DNA of 58,415 bases from an uncultured Lachnospiraceae bacterium (GTDB taxonomy: Bacteria > Bacillota > Clostridia > Lachnospirales > Lachnospiraceae). The stretch covers positions 1-58,415 of the forward strand of contig CANOMQ010000024.1 of assembly GCA_947567595.1 (NCBI GenBank), read 5' to 3'. Below, piece after piece: positions 1-9,019 of the stretch. A program made the translations under genes and the position numbers. Position 1 is the first letter of the stretch. Every line of letters starts with the position of its first letter. A model generated the notes under the pieces. It searched no databases. It was not told the DNA's origin and saw only the letters and a program-made list of their open reading frames with translations.

Positions 1-86
1 TCCTGCTTGTCGGTATCGGCTACGATAAAGACAACCCGAACAAGCCGCACAGCTGTGTGATAGAAAAAATAAACAAGGAGAAATAA
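1..86 (+). CDS. C-terminal tail of an AAA-ATPase-like/PD-(D/E)XK protein (partial)
   Basis: The window opens inside a gene whose reading frame begins at base 3 and ends at the TAA at 84-86. Only the last 27 residues are visible (LLVGIGYDKDNPNKPHS, then a lysine-rich end). Bases 1-55 are identical to 1585-1639, the 3' end of the next gene, so this is a tandem paralogue and its function should match that gene. Its last codons contain the AAGGAG that serves as ribosome binding site for the next gene, so the two are probably co-transcribed. Confidence 0.8.
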   Translation, partial: LLVGIGYDKDNPNKPHSCVIEKINKEK

Positions 87-89
87 GGA

Positions 90-1667
90 ATGGGCATTTA
101 TTTAAATCCCAGTGATGATGGCTTTCGGGAAAGCATACACTCCCAAATTTATGTGGATAAGACAGGGCTGATTGCGTGTACCAATGGGGTAATTAATACA
201 AAGCAAAAATATCTTTGCGTGAGCAGACCGCGCCGTTTCGGAAAGTCTATGGCATTGGAAATGCTTGCCGCATATTATTGCTGCGATTGTAATTCAAAAG
301 AGCTATTCAAAGGGTTCCGAATTGAGAAGACGGACAGCTTTCACGAGCATTTAAATCAATACGACGTCATTTTCCTAAATATGCAGCAGTTTTTGATTGA
401 ATCAGTCAATCGGGAAGTAACGCAATATTTAGAGCAAGAGGTATTAGGGGAACTCCAAGAGGAATATGGGGAATTGTTCATGCAGCAGAATATCGGACTT
501 GCTGCCGTGTTGAGAAGGATTTACGTAAAAACAAAGAAAAAGTTTATCTTCCTCATAGACGAGTGGGACTGCGTCATGCGAGAGCGGCAGGAGTCTGAGG
601 AACTACAGAAACAATATCTTGATTTCCTGCGTAATCTGTTGAAGGATCAGCCCTATGTCGCACTTGCCTACATGACAGGGATTTTGCCCGTAAAAAAATA
701 TGGCGTTCATTCCGCACTCAATATGTTTTGGGAATATTCCATGACGGATCAGTTTGATCTTGAAGAGTTCACCGGATTTACGGAAGATGAAGTAAAGGAA
801 CTATGCAGGCAGTACGACATGGATTTTGCGCAGGTCAGCAATTGGTATGACGGATACAGACTTCGGCGGTTTGTGCATATTTATAATCCAAGATCCGTCG
901 TAGCAGTCATGAAAAACCGTGTTTTCTCAAGCTACTGGACTTCCACGGAGACCTATGATGCACTGAAAACCTACATGGACATGGATTTTGACGGACTGCG
1001 TGCGGACATTATACAAATGCTTGGCGGGGAGCGTATTAAAGTAAACACACGCAGCTTCCAAAATGATATGCGCAATTTTCACACAAAGGACGATGTGTTG
1101 ACATTGTTAATACATTTAGGATACCTTGCCTATGACGCAGAACACGAGGAGACATTTATCCCAAACAAGGAAATCATTCGGGAATTTGAAAACGCCATGA
1201 GTGTCGGCGGCTGGACAGAGATCATGCGTATCTTAAAGGCGTCAGAAAAACTGCTTTCAGACACCTTAAATGGCGAGGCACAGAAAGTTGCCGATGCGCT
1301 CGACAAGGCACATACGGAAGTCGCGTCAATCCTTACGTATAACGATGAAAATTCCTTAAGTTGTGCAGTCGGACTTGCATACTACAGTGCAAGAAAGGAC
1401 TACAGACTCATCAGGGAATTTCCCACAGGAAAAGGCTTTGCCGACATCGTTTTCCTGCCACTGCCCCATACAAACAAGCCTGCGCTTATCATTGAACTAA
1501 AGTATGGCAAACCCGCCGACACGGCAATCCAACAAATCAAAGACCGGCAATACACACAGGCACTTGCGGGCTATCAAGGCGAAATCCTGCTTGTCGGTAT
1601 CGGCTACGATAAAGACAACCCGAACAAGCCGCACAGCTGCATGATTGAACGGGCGCAAAAGATGTGA
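90..1667 (+). CDS. AAA-ATPase-like domain protein with C-terminal PD-(D/E)XK nuclease domain
   Basis: A 525-aa protein of the common Clostridia/Bacteroidetes family that pairs an N-terminal AAA-ATPase-like domain (PF09820 type) with a C-terminal PD-(D/E)XK nuclease-superfamily domain (PF08011 type). Visible motifs: a P-loop variant SRPRRFGKS at about residues 45-53, a Walker B strand FIFLIDEWD at about 152-160, and a nuclease core with ADIVF near 450 followed by IIELKYGK near 467-474, giving the D...ExK arrangement. Length is usual for the family. The start is supported by AAGGAG nine bases upstream. It lies 3 bp after a near-identical paralogue, so it belongs to a tandem expansion. The cellular role of this family is unknown; it may act on nucleic acids, but this is inference. 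Confidence 0.85.
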   Translation: MGIYLNPSDDGFRESIHSQIYVDKTGLIACTNGVINTKQKYLCVSRPRRFGKSMALEMLAAYYCCDCNSKELFKGFRIEKTDSFHEHLNQYDVIFLNMQQFLIESVNREVTQYLEQEVLGELQEEYGELFMQQNIGLAAVLRRIYVKTKKKFIFLIDEWDCVMRERQESEELQKQYLDFLRNLLKDQPYVALAYMTGILPVKKYGVHSALNMFWEYSMTDQFDLEEFTGFTEDEVKELCRQYDMDFAQVSNWYDGYRLRRFVHIYNPRSVVAVMKNRVFSSYWTSTETYDALKTYMDMDFDGLRADIIQMLGGERIKVNTRSFQNDMRNFHTKDDVLTLLIHLGYLAYDAEHEETFIPNKEIIREFENAMSVGGWTEIMRILKASEKLLSDTLNGEAQKVADALDKAHTEVASILTYNDENSLSCAVGLAYYSARKDYRLIREFPTGKGFADIVFLPLPHTNKPALIIELKYGKPADTAIQQIKDRQYTQALAGYQGEILLVGIGYDKDNPNKPHSCMIERAQKM

Positions 1668-1781
1668 AACGGAATAGTTCCATAGAAAGACGCACATATA
1701 GAGAAACAAAAGGGTTTAGCAAAAGGGTACTTTAAATAATATCCAAAAGAACGTTCAATGCGTCCAAAGCAGACAAAAATA

Positions 1782-1810
1782 TTGACGCCCCCTAAAATTA
1801 ATGCTAGTAT
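1782..1810 (+). promoter_or_regulatory. SigA-type promoter of trpS
   Basis: TTGACG at 1782-1787, a 17-bp spacer and TAGTAT at 1805-1810. Transcription would start near 1817, leaving a leader of about 50 nt. That is too short for a T-box, so trpS is probably not T-box controlled here. Confidence 0.75.
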
Positions 1811-1865
1811 AACAGAAGACTAAAACAACATTCCAATATACAAATATCCAAAAGGGGAAAACAAA

Positions 1866-2960
1866 ATGAGTAAAATCATACTAACAGGCGACAGACCAAC
1901 CGGAAGACTTCACATCGGGCACTACGCAGGCTCGCTTCGCCGCCGCGTGGAGCTTCAGAATTCAGGGGAATTTGACAAAATATATATCATGATAGCAGAC
2001 GCACAGGCACTGACGGACAACTTTGAAAACCCCGAAAAAGTGCGCCAGAACGTAATCGAAGTAGCGCTCGACTACCTTTCGGCAGGACTCGATCCTGCAA
2101 AATCCACACTATTTATCCAGTCGCAGATTTCTGAATTAACAGAACTTACGTTTTATTACATGAACTTGGTAACCGTGGCAAGACTGCAAAGAAATCCGAC
2201 CGTAAAAAACGAAATCCAGCTTCGCAATTTTGAGGCAAGCATACCCGTAGGCTTTTTCACATATCCAATCAGTCAGGCAGCAGATATCACGTTCTGTAAG
2301 GCAAACGTCGTGCCAGTGGGTGAGGATCAGCTTCCCATGATTGAACAGACAAAGGAAATCGTACACAAGTTCAACTCCATCTATGCGCCCGAAAATCCCG
2401 TGCTGGTAGAGCCAAAGGCGCTTGTCCCCGAGGCGGAGGCGTGCAAGCGGCTTCCCGGAACGGACGGAAAGGCAAAGATGAGCAAATCACTTGGCAATTG
2501 CATTTATCTTGCGGATAGTGCAGACGAGGTGCGCACGAAGATTATGAGCATGTATACCGACCCGTTGCATCTGCAGGTAAGTGACCCCGGACATTTGGAG
2601 GGAAATACGGTGTTTACTTATCTCGATGCGTTTGCAAAAGACGAACATTTTGCACGTTACTGTCCTGATTACGCAAACTTGGACGAGATGAAGGCACATT
2701 ATCAAAGAGGCGGGCTTGGCGACGTGAAGGTTAAAAAGTTTCTGAACAACGTTATGCAGGAGGAGCTTGAGCCAATTCGCAAGCGGCGTGCCGAATATGA
2801 AAAAGATATTCCGGAGATATACAATATCCTGAAAAAAGGCTCAGAGACGGCAAGACAGGTTGCCGCCGAGACGCTTTCAGAAGTAAAAAATGCAATGAAA
2901 ATAGACTATTTTGAGGACTTGGAGCTGATACAGGCGCAGAGCAAAAAATATGCGAAATAG
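1866..2960 (+). CDS. trpS: Tryptophanyl-tRNA synthetase
   Basis: Cytosolic class Ic aminoacyl-tRNA synthetase that charges tRNA-Trp with tryptophan using ATP. The 364-aa length is normal for the bacterial enzyme. The HIGH signature appears as HIGH at residues 16-19 after TGDRPTGRL, and the KMSKS loop is intact (KMSKSLGN) at about 204-211. The start follows AAAGGGG-type purines seven to twelve bases upstream. The gene stands alone, with its own promoter about 55 bp upstream and a hairpin terminator just downstream. No T-box or trp leader can fit in the short 5' region. Confidence 0.96.
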   Translation: MSKIILTGDRPTGRLHIGHYAGSLRRRVELQNSGEFDKIYIMIADAQALTDNFENPEKVRQNVIEVALDYLSAGLDPAKSTLFIQSQISELTELTFYYMNLVTVARLQRNPTVKNEIQLRNFEASIPVGFFTYPISQAADITFCKANVVPVGEDQLPMIEQTKEIVHKFNSIYAPENPVLVEPKALVPEAEACKRLPGTDGKAKMSKSLGNCIYLADSADEVRTKIMSMYTDPLHLQVSDPGHLEGNTVFTYLDAFAKDEHFARYCPDYANLDEMKAHYQRGGLGDVKVKKFLNNVMQEELEPIRKRRAEYEKDIPEIYNILKKGSETARQVAAETLSEVKNAMKIDYFEDLELIQAQSKKYAK

Positions 2961-2993
2961 AAATTAAGAAATAGAAATGAAGAAATAAAAACG

Positions 2994-3021
2994 AAAAGAG
3001 ACTTATCAAGGTCTCTTTTTT
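2994..3021 (+). terminator. Rho-independent terminator of trpS
   Basis: AAAAGAGAC (2994-3002) pairs with GTCTCTTTT (3011-3019) around an 8-nt loop, followed by a run of T. It sits 34 bp after the trpS stop. Confidence 0.85.
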
Positions 3022-3157
3022 GCTGCCTGACTGCACAAAATCCCATGCGCAAAATCTCATGCCCAAAATCCACTGTATAGGAATGAACCATATGAGAAAA
3101 GATAAGAATTAAGTAGAACATACAAAGACAAGGATTGTTTTGGAATGGAGGATTGGC

Positions 3158-4252
3158 ATGGAAAACAACACATCAAAAAACACCCCTCTTGGCACCTCGA
3201 GCGTGGCATACGCGCAGCCGGTGCTGATTATGGGCAGCGGAAACATTGTAGGGCAGATGGAAAACGAGGGACCGCTTGCGGGCAGCTTTGACAAGGTCAG
3301 TGACGACAAAAACGACATGTTTGGAGAGGACTCTTGGGAGAAGGCGGAAAGCCAGCTCCAAAAGCAGGCAGTCGCGCTCACGCTGCAAAAAACATGCGCG
3401 CAGGCAGACGACATACGCTACTTGTTTGCCGGGGATTTGCTGGGACAGAATATCGCAAGCTCCTTTGGCATTAAGGACTATCACATTCCGCTGTTCGGAC
3501 TGTACGGCGCGTGCTCGACATGCGGCGAGTCGTTAATTCTTGGCAGCATGAACATTGCGGCGGGCTATGCGGACAGGGTAATCGCGCTGACATCAAGCCA
3601 TTTTGCAAGCGCGCAGAAGGAGTTCCGCTTTCCACTGGAATACGGAAGCCAGCGTCCGTTATATGCGTCATGGACAGTGACCGGAAGCGCTGCGTTTTTG
3701 TTACAGGGAGTCAACGCGAATGGAAAGTCTGTCAGTGAGAGGCAGATTAAAAATGTGCTGGAGGCGGAGCATGGCGGCAAAGTCGGAATAACGGGAGTTA
3801 CAGTTGGAAAAATAGAAGATTTCGGGATTAAGGACTCGTTTAACATGGGCTGCGCGATGGCTCCGGCGGCGGCATGGACAATTTCCACGCACTTAAAGGA
3901 CTTTGGAAGGACGCCGGACGATTACGACGCGATTTTTACCGGAGATTTGGGAAGCGTGGGGCAGCAGGCGCTGTTTAACCTGCTCTCGCAGGAGGACATT
4001 GACATTTCGGACAACCATTATGACTGCGGAATGATTATTTACGACGCCGATAAGCAGGACGTGCACGCGGGCGGAAGCGGCTGCGGGTGCTCGGCGGTGG
4101 TGTTGTCCGCGCATATCCTGCCAAGGCTTGCGAAAAGAGAGTGGAACCGGGTGCTGTTTGTCCCGACAGGCGCGCTGCTCAACAAAACTTCTTTTAACGA
4201 GGGGCAGAACGTTCCGGGAATTGCCCATGCGGTTGTCATTGAGGCACTGTAA
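3158..4252 (+). CDS. spoVAD: Stage V sporulation protein AD
   Basis: 364-aa protein of the thiolase-like SpoVAD family. In Bacillus and Clostridium this component of the SpoVA complex is made in the forespore and is needed to load dipicolinic acid into spores; it binds DPA on the outer face of the inner spore membrane. Family features are clear: GSGNIVGQMENEGPLAGSFD near the N-terminus, DYHIPLFGLYGACSTCGESL around residues 105-125, and a glycine-rich HAGGSGCGCSA near 305-315. I chose ATG 3158 because GGAGG ends six bases before it; an upstream TTG at 3140 overlaps that site. No spoVAC or spoVAE flanks it, which departs from the usual AC-AD-AE operon. No convincing SigG promoter could be assigned. 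Confidence 0.93.
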   Translation: MENNTSKNTPLGTSSVAYAQPVLIMGSGNIVGQMENEGPLAGSFDKVSDDKNDMFGEDSWEKAESQLQKQAVALTLQKTCAQADDIRYLFAGDLLGQNIASSFGIKDYHIPLFGLYGACSTCGESLILGSMNIAAGYADRVIALTSSHFASAQKEFRFPLEYGSQRPLYASWTVTGSAAFLLQGVNANGKSVSERQIKNVLEAEHGGKVGITGVTVGKIEDFGIKDSFNMGCAMAPAAAWTISTHLKDFGRTPDDYDAIFTGDLGSVGQQALFNLLSQEDIDISDNHYDCGMIIYDADKQDVHAGGSGCGCSAVVLSAHILPRLAKREWNRVLFVPTGALLNKTSFNEGQNVPGIAHAVVIEAL

Positions 4253-4308
4253 CCGTGCAAAATCGAAAATGGAACGGGAACATGTTTTGTAAAAATTATA
4301 CAAATATT

Positions 4309-4338
4309 TTGTAAAAAAGGTAGATATTTCAATACAAT
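4309..4338 (+). promoter_or_regulatory. Candidate promoter of the acyl-CoA ligase run
   Basis: TTGTAA at 4309-4314, an 18-bp spacer and TACAAT at 4333-4338, in an AT-rich gap about 80 bp before the ligase start. It would drive the co-directional genes up to rarA. Confidence 0.55.
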
Positions 4339-4420
4339 AATGATAGAATAAAAAGGTACGCAATTCACGAAAATTGGTAATTTTCATGAAACAAAAAAAC
4401 AAAAGCGAGGAGTTACAACA

Positions 4421-6055
4421 ATGCCAATCACTGACATTTTAGAGAGAAACTGTAAATTATATGGAAACGACATCTGTCTTGTGGAGATTAATCCGGAAAT
4501 CAAGGAAACAAGGCGTGTCACATGGAAAGAATATGACTTGATAGAACCAAATCCCGTGACGCACTACCGCAGGGAAATTACATGGAGCGTGTTCAACGAA
4601 AAGGCGAACCGCTTTGCAAACCTATTGCTTGAGCGGGGGATTAAAAAGGATGATAAGGTGGCAATCCTTCTGATGAATTGTCTTGAGTGGCTGCCGATTT
4701 ACTTTGGCATCTTAAAGACGGGGGCACTTGCCGTACCGCTCAATTTTCGCTATGCTTCCGATGAGATTGAATACTGTCTGAATTTAGCCGAGGCAGATGT
4801 GCTTGTGTTCGGACCGGAGTTTATCGGACGTGTGGAGGAGATTGCGGACACAGTCAGCCAAAACAGGCTTTTGTTTTACGTAGGAGACAACTGCCCGAGC
4901 TTTGCGGAGGACTACACAAGCCTTACGGCAAACTGTTCTAGCCAGACGCCTTTGATTGCGTTGACTGATATGGATAATGCGGCGATTTATTTTTCGTCTG
5001 GAACGACGGGCTTTCCCAAAGCAATCCTGCATAATCACGAGAGCCTCATGCATTCGTGCAAGGTAGAGCAGAACCACCACGGACAGACGAATCAGGACGT
5101 TTTTCTGTGCATTCCGCCCCTTTACCACACGGGCGCGAAAATGCACTGGTTCGGGAGCTTTTTGGAGGGCGCGAAGGCGGTTCTGTTAAAGGGCACGAAG
5201 CCGGAGTTCATACTGGACGCGGTTTCAAAGGAAAAGTGCACGATTGTGTGGCTTTTGGTGCCGTGGGCGCAGGATATTTTGGATGCCATCGACAGGGGCG
5301 ATGTGAAGCTGGAGGATTATGAGCTTTCGCAGTGGAGGCTGATGCATATCGGTGCGCAGCCTGTTCCGCAGAGCTTAATTCAGAGATGGAAAAAGGTCTT
5401 TCCACATCACCAGTATGACACGAACTATGGACTGAGCGAGTCAATCGGTCCCGGCTGTGTGCATTTGGGTGTGGAAAATATTCATAAGGTAGGAGCAATC
5501 GGAAAGGCGGGCTATGGCTGGGAGGTCAAAATCGTGGATGAAGCCGGCAATATTGTGAAGCGCGGTGAGGTCGGTGAGCTTGCGGTCAAAGGTCCGGGCG
5601 TGATGACCTGCTATTACAATGACGAGAAGGCGACGGCCGAAGTGTTAAGGGATGGCTGGCTTTTTACGGGCGATATGGCGCAGGAGGACGAGGATGGCTT
5701 CATTTTCCTTGTTGACCGCAAAAAGGATGTTGTTATCAGCGGCGGTGAAAATATTTATCCAGTGCAGATTGAAGATTTTCTGCGCACAAATGACAAGATT
5801 AAGGATGTGGCGGTCATCGGCATCCCTGACAAGCGGCTTGGTGAGATTACGGCGGCAGTGATTGAGATTAAAGAAGGAATGGCGGCGACAGAGCAGGAGA
5901 TTAACGATTTTTGCATGAAGCTTCCCAAATATAAACGCCCAAGAAAGATTATTTTTGCGGAAATCCCGCGCAATCCGACAGGTAAGATTGAGAAGCCGAA
6001 GCTTCGGAAAATGTACGGCGGAGAAAGTCTTGTGGCGGCTCAGAACAGGGGCTAG
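4421..6055 (+). CDS. AMP-dependent acyl-CoA synthetase/ligase (class I adenylate-forming)
   Basis: 544-aa cytosolic enzyme expected to activate a carboxylic acid as the acyl-adenylate and pass it to CoA or another thiol. The ANL-superfamily motifs are intact: the P-loop-like YFSSGTTGFPKA near residue 190, YGLSES near 338, GWLFTGDMAQEDEDG near 412, DRKKDVVISGGENIYP near 428 and the catalytic lysine motif NPTGKIEKPKLRK near 518. The N-terminus carries about 25 extra residues between LVEI and the first conserved region. The acid substrate cannot be told from sequence. It heads a tight co-directional run, 18 bp before the PocR-domain gene, which suggests that run senses or responds to a metabolite; that link is inference. 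Confidence 0.85.
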   Translation: MPITDILERNCKLYGNDICLVEINPEIKETRRVTWKEYDLIEPNPVTHYRREITWSVFNEKANRFANLLLERGIKKDDKVAILLMNCLEWLPIYFGILKTGALAVPLNFRYASDEIEYCLNLAEADVLVFGPEFIGRVEEIADTVSQNRLLFYVGDNCPSFAEDYTSLTANCSSQTPLIALTDMDNAAIYFSSGTTGFPKAILHNHESLMHSCKVEQNHHGQTNQDVFLCIPPLYHTGAKMHWFGSFLEGAKAVLLKGTKPEFILDAVSKEKCTIVWLLVPWAQDILDAIDRGDVKLEDYELSQWRLMHIGAQPVPQSLIQRWKKVFPHHQYDTNYGLSESIGPGCVHLGVENIHKVGAIGKAGYGWEVKIVDEAGNIVKRGEVGELAVKGPGVMTCYYNDEKATAEVLRDGWLFTGDMAQEDEDGFIFLVDRKKDVVISGGENIYPVQIEDFLRTNDKIKDVAVIGIPDKRLGEITAAVIEIKEGMAATEQEINDFCMKLPKYKRPRKIIFAEIPRNPTGKIEKPKLRKMYGGESLVAAQNRG

Positions 6056-6073
6056 GCAGACGGGGGTGAACGC

Positions 6074-7327
6074 ATGAGAGGCATTAAGCTTTCAGAGCTG
6101 ATTGATGTTAGAATATTGCAGCGCATGCAGGACGCTTTTTCCGAATTTACGGGAATGGCGGCGCTTATAACGGATGAAAAAGGCGTACCAGTCACGAAAA
6201 ACAGTGGATTTACGCATTTGTGCATCCAACTTATCCGCAAGTGTGAAAAGGGCAGGAAAAGGTGCGCGGAATGCGACCGGATGGGTGCGATTCATACATA
6301 TGAAAACGGAACGCCTACTGTTTATACCTGCCATACGGGGCTGACGGATTTTGCGGCGCCGATTATGGTGGAAGAACATATGATTGGGTGCGTTATCGGC
6401 GGGCAGGTGCGGACGCAGCCGCTGGATGAGGCGCACGAGCGTAAAGTGGCACGGGAGCTTGGAATTGACGAGGAGACATATCTTGCGGCATCGCGGGAAA
6501 TTCATATTGTGAAAGAAGAACATATCATGCGGGCTGCGAAATTTCTGACGGAGCTTGCAACGGTGCTCTCGGACATGGCGTATCAAAACTATATTGCGTT
6601 GCAAAACAGTACAAAGCTTGAGAAAATATCGAGAAGTCAGACCAATCGCATGGTTGATATTTATACAAATATGGAAAATACCTTATCCTTGTGGATTGAG
6701 AGTGCAAAGCTTTCACTTGCCAACAATGATCCAAAGGCGATGGCAGGCGCAATGGAAATGCTGATAAAAAACGGCAACGAGATTTTGGCAGCATTTGGAA
6801 ACACGGTAGAGTATGTCAAAATGACGGATAACGACCTTTCCTTAAAGGAAACGTCGTACAATCTTAGGCAGATTATCAACGATGCCATTAAAAAACAACG
6901 CAATGCCATTAAAAATCGAAGAAACAGAGTACGTATTAACACATCCGATGAAATGTCTGTTTGCTTCTTCGGTGATATGGGGCGGCTTAAGCAGTTGATG
7001 TCGATGATTATTACCATCGGAAACAGTTTTACGAAAGACGGTATTATTGAAATCAATGCGTGGTCAGAAAAAGTTGATTATGCGGACATGATTGGGATGG
7101 AAGTGCGGACCAATAAAAGTGAACTGCAGCAGAGCAGTATTACGGCGCTCAATAAATACATGCAGCATGCGAACATGAACCTGCTAATCTGTACGGAAGA
7201 AGACGAAAAATCGCTTTTTATCCTGCGGATGCTTGTGGAACAGCTTTCCGGCAGAATTGTCTTTGAGGCTGCAAAGGACGGTGTGACGGTCACAAGGGTT
7301 ATTGTACCTCAGTTGGAAATGAAGTGA
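6074..7327 (+). CDS. PocR sensory-domain protein with degenerate histidine-kinase-like C-terminus
   Basis: 417 aa. Residues about 5-170 form a PocR ligand-binding domain (PF10114 type): FTGMAALITDEKG, then a cysteine cluster CEKGRKRCAECD, TCHTGLTDFAAPI and IGCVIGGQV. PocR-type domains are proposed to bind small hydrocarbon derivatives such as 1,3-propanediol. Residues about 195-265 look like a DHp helix pair (IYTNMENTLSLWIESAKLSL) but show no obvious phospho-acceptor histidine. The end resembles an ATPase lid (DMGRLKQLMSMIITIGNSFTKDG in place of a normal N box) without clear G boxes. It is therefore probably a sensor or pseudokinase rather than an active kinase. It lies between the ligase and a GGDEF/EAL gene with gaps of 18 and 13 bp, suggesting that it feeds c-di-GMP signalling. 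Confidence 0.8.
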   Translation: MRGIKLSELIDVRILQRMQDAFSEFTGMAALITDEKGVPVTKNSGFTHLCIQLIRKCEKGRKRCAECDRMGAIHTYENGTPTVYTCHTGLTDFAAPIMVEEHMIGCVIGGQVRTQPLDEAHERKVARELGIDEETYLAASREIHIVKEEHIMRAAKFLTELATVLSDMAYQNYIALQNSTKLEKISRSQTNRMVDIYTNMENTLSLWIESAKLSLANNDPKAMAGAMEMLIKNGNEILAAFGNTVEYVKMTDNDLSLKETSYNLRQIINDAIKKQRNAIKNRRNRVRINTSDEMSVCFFGDMGRLKQLMSMIITIGNSFTKDGIIEINAWSEKVDYADMIGMEVRTNKSELQQSSITALNKYMQHANMNLLICTEEDEKSLFILRMLVEQLSGRIVFEAAKDGVTVTRVIVPQLEMK

Positions 7328-7340
7328 TGAGGGATGATTT

Positions 7341-8999
7341 ATGGAGTTTGATACGAAAAAATATGCAGACGCAATGGATCAATTTCATTTGCGGATAGCA
7401 AGTGTCTGTGAGCTGGACTCTCCGGAAATTGCGAATGCGCTCGACGCAGTCTGTAAGGTGTTGCGCATAGCAAAGATTGACATGCGCTGCTATGATGCCA
7501 TTAGCTTGGAAAAGCGAAAAAACGGCAGGACGATTCTCCTATACGAAGGCGCTAAGCCGGATGATAGCGCAGTTTTTATCAAGCGCGAGATTACGGATCG
7601 GGGAAATGTGGTTGTTTACAGTTTTTACAAAACAGACGATGGTGTGGAGTGGGAAGAGGAGGAGCTTGAAAAAGTAAAAGTGTTACAGACCTGCCTGTTT
7701 GCCTATAATGCACGCGTTCGGCTTGCGCAGATTGCGGATCAGTTTACATTCCACGATACGCAGCTTGGTATGTACAATCTCAACTTTTTTATGAAGCACG
7801 TAGGTACGCTGCTTGAGGAAGGCGTGGTGGATCAATACGGTGTATGTTATTTTAATCTAAAGCATTTTTCGGTGGTTAATCAACGGTTCGGAAGGGATAA
7901 AGGCACCCAGATTATGGTGGAATACATCACGCGTTTGGAGGAGCTTTTGGAAGAAACCGAGTTGGTATGCAGGATTGGCGGCGACAATTTTATCATATTG
8001 TTTCGCAAGGAAAAGCTTGATGTGATTATTCAGCATATGAAGGGGTTTGAGATTGACACGCAGGACGAGGGTGAAAGTGCGTTTGTGTCTGCTGTGGCAG
8101 GCTATTATATGGCAGATAAGACAGTCCGCTATCCGTCGGATTTGATGGATCGGGCGAATGTGGCAATGAACGTGGCAAAGCACAGCAAAACAACGGATCG
8201 GGTATTTTACGATGAGGCGCTTTTGGAGCTGTCGAATGAGCGTAAACAGATTGAAACCATGTTTCCGGATGCAATCCGCAATGAGGAATTTAAGGTGTAT
8301 TATCAGCCGAAGGTCTTTATGAAGGATTATAAGCTTAAAGGCGCGGAGGCGCTTTGCCGCTGGTATCATGGGGGCAAAGTTGTTGCGCCTGATAAATTTA
8401 TTCCTGTGTTGGAGCAAAGCAAGGATATCTGTGATCTTGATTTTTATATGCTGGACCATGTGTGCGCCGACATCCGGCGCTGGCTGGACGAGGGCAGGCG
8501 CGTCGTGAAGGTGTCGGTCAATCTTTCACGCTGTCATTTGGGAAACAGTCATTTGCTGCAGAACATTCTCGATACAATAGACCGGCATAATGTTCCGCAT
8601 GAGTATATCGAAATCGAGCTTACGGAGACAACGACGGACGTTAGCTTTAACGATTTAAAGGATATGGTCAATGGTCTGCGGGAGCACGGGATTAGTACGT
8701 CAGTGGACGATTTTGGCGTGGGGTATTCCTCGTTTAATCTCATCCGTGAAATTCCGTGGAACGTGATTAAGATTGACAAGAGCTTTCTGCATGACGAGGG
8801 GGATGAGCTTTCGGGTAAAAATCGCGCTATGCTTAAGTATGTTATTGCCATTGCACAGGAGATGGGAATGGTGACAATCTGTGAGGGCGTGGAGACGATT
8901 GAGCAAATCCGGCTTTTAAAGGAGTACGGATGTTTTATGGCACAGGGCTTTTACTTTGACAGACCAATGCCGCGGGAGCGCTTTGAGGAAAAACTTTGA
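7341..8999 (+). CDS. GGDEF/EAL protein, probable c-di-GMP phosphodiesterase
   Basis: 552 aa with a GAF-like N-terminal region (about 1-130), a GGDEF domain (about 140-295) and an EAL domain (about 305-552). The cyclase signature reads RIGGDNF near residue 212, so the catalytic acidic residue is replaced by Asn and diguanylate cyclase activity is unlikely. The phosphodiesterase motifs are intact: YYQPKV, GAEALCRW near 332, VSVNLSR, IEIELTETT, DDFGVGYSSF, KIDKSF and CEGVET, then MAQGFYFDRPMP. It should hydrolyse c-di-GMP to pGpG in the cytosol; there is no membrane segment. The start has a GATGAGGGATG region upstream and lies 13 bp after the PocR gene, so the pair is probably one signalling unit. 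Confidence 0.88.
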   Translation: MEFDTKKYADAMDQFHLRIASVCELDSPEIANALDAVCKVLRIAKIDMRCYDAISLEKRKNGRTILLYEGAKPDDSAVFIKREITDRGNVVVYSFYKTDDGVEWEEEELEKVKVLQTCLFAYNARVRLAQIADQFTFHDTQLGMYNLNFFMKHVGTLLEEGVVDQYGVCYFNLKHFSVVNQRFGRDKGTQIMVEYITRLEELLEETELVCRIGGDNFIILFRKEKLDVIIQHMKGFEIDTQDEGESAFVSAVAGYYMADKTVRYPSDLMDRANVAMNVAKHSKTTDRVFYDEALLELSNERKQIETMFPDAIRNEEFKVYYQPKVFMKDYKLKGAEALCRWYHGGKVVAPDKFIPVLEQSKDICDLDFYMLDHVCADIRRWLDEGRRVVKVSVNLSRCHLGNSHLLQNILDTIDRHNVPHEYIEIELTETTTDVSFNDLKDMVNGLREHGISTSVDDFGVGYSSFNLIREIPWNVIKIDKSFLHDEGDELSGKNRAMLKYVIAIAQEMGMVTICEGVETIEQIRLLKEYGCFMAQGFYFDRPMPRERFEEKL

Positions 9000-9019
9000 A
9001 ATAATATTGGAGACCACAT

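Noticed and set aside
1811-1865. Possible T-box or trp leader before trpS
   Set aside because: The leader after the mapped promoter is about 50 nt, too short, and no specifier or T-box sequence is visible.
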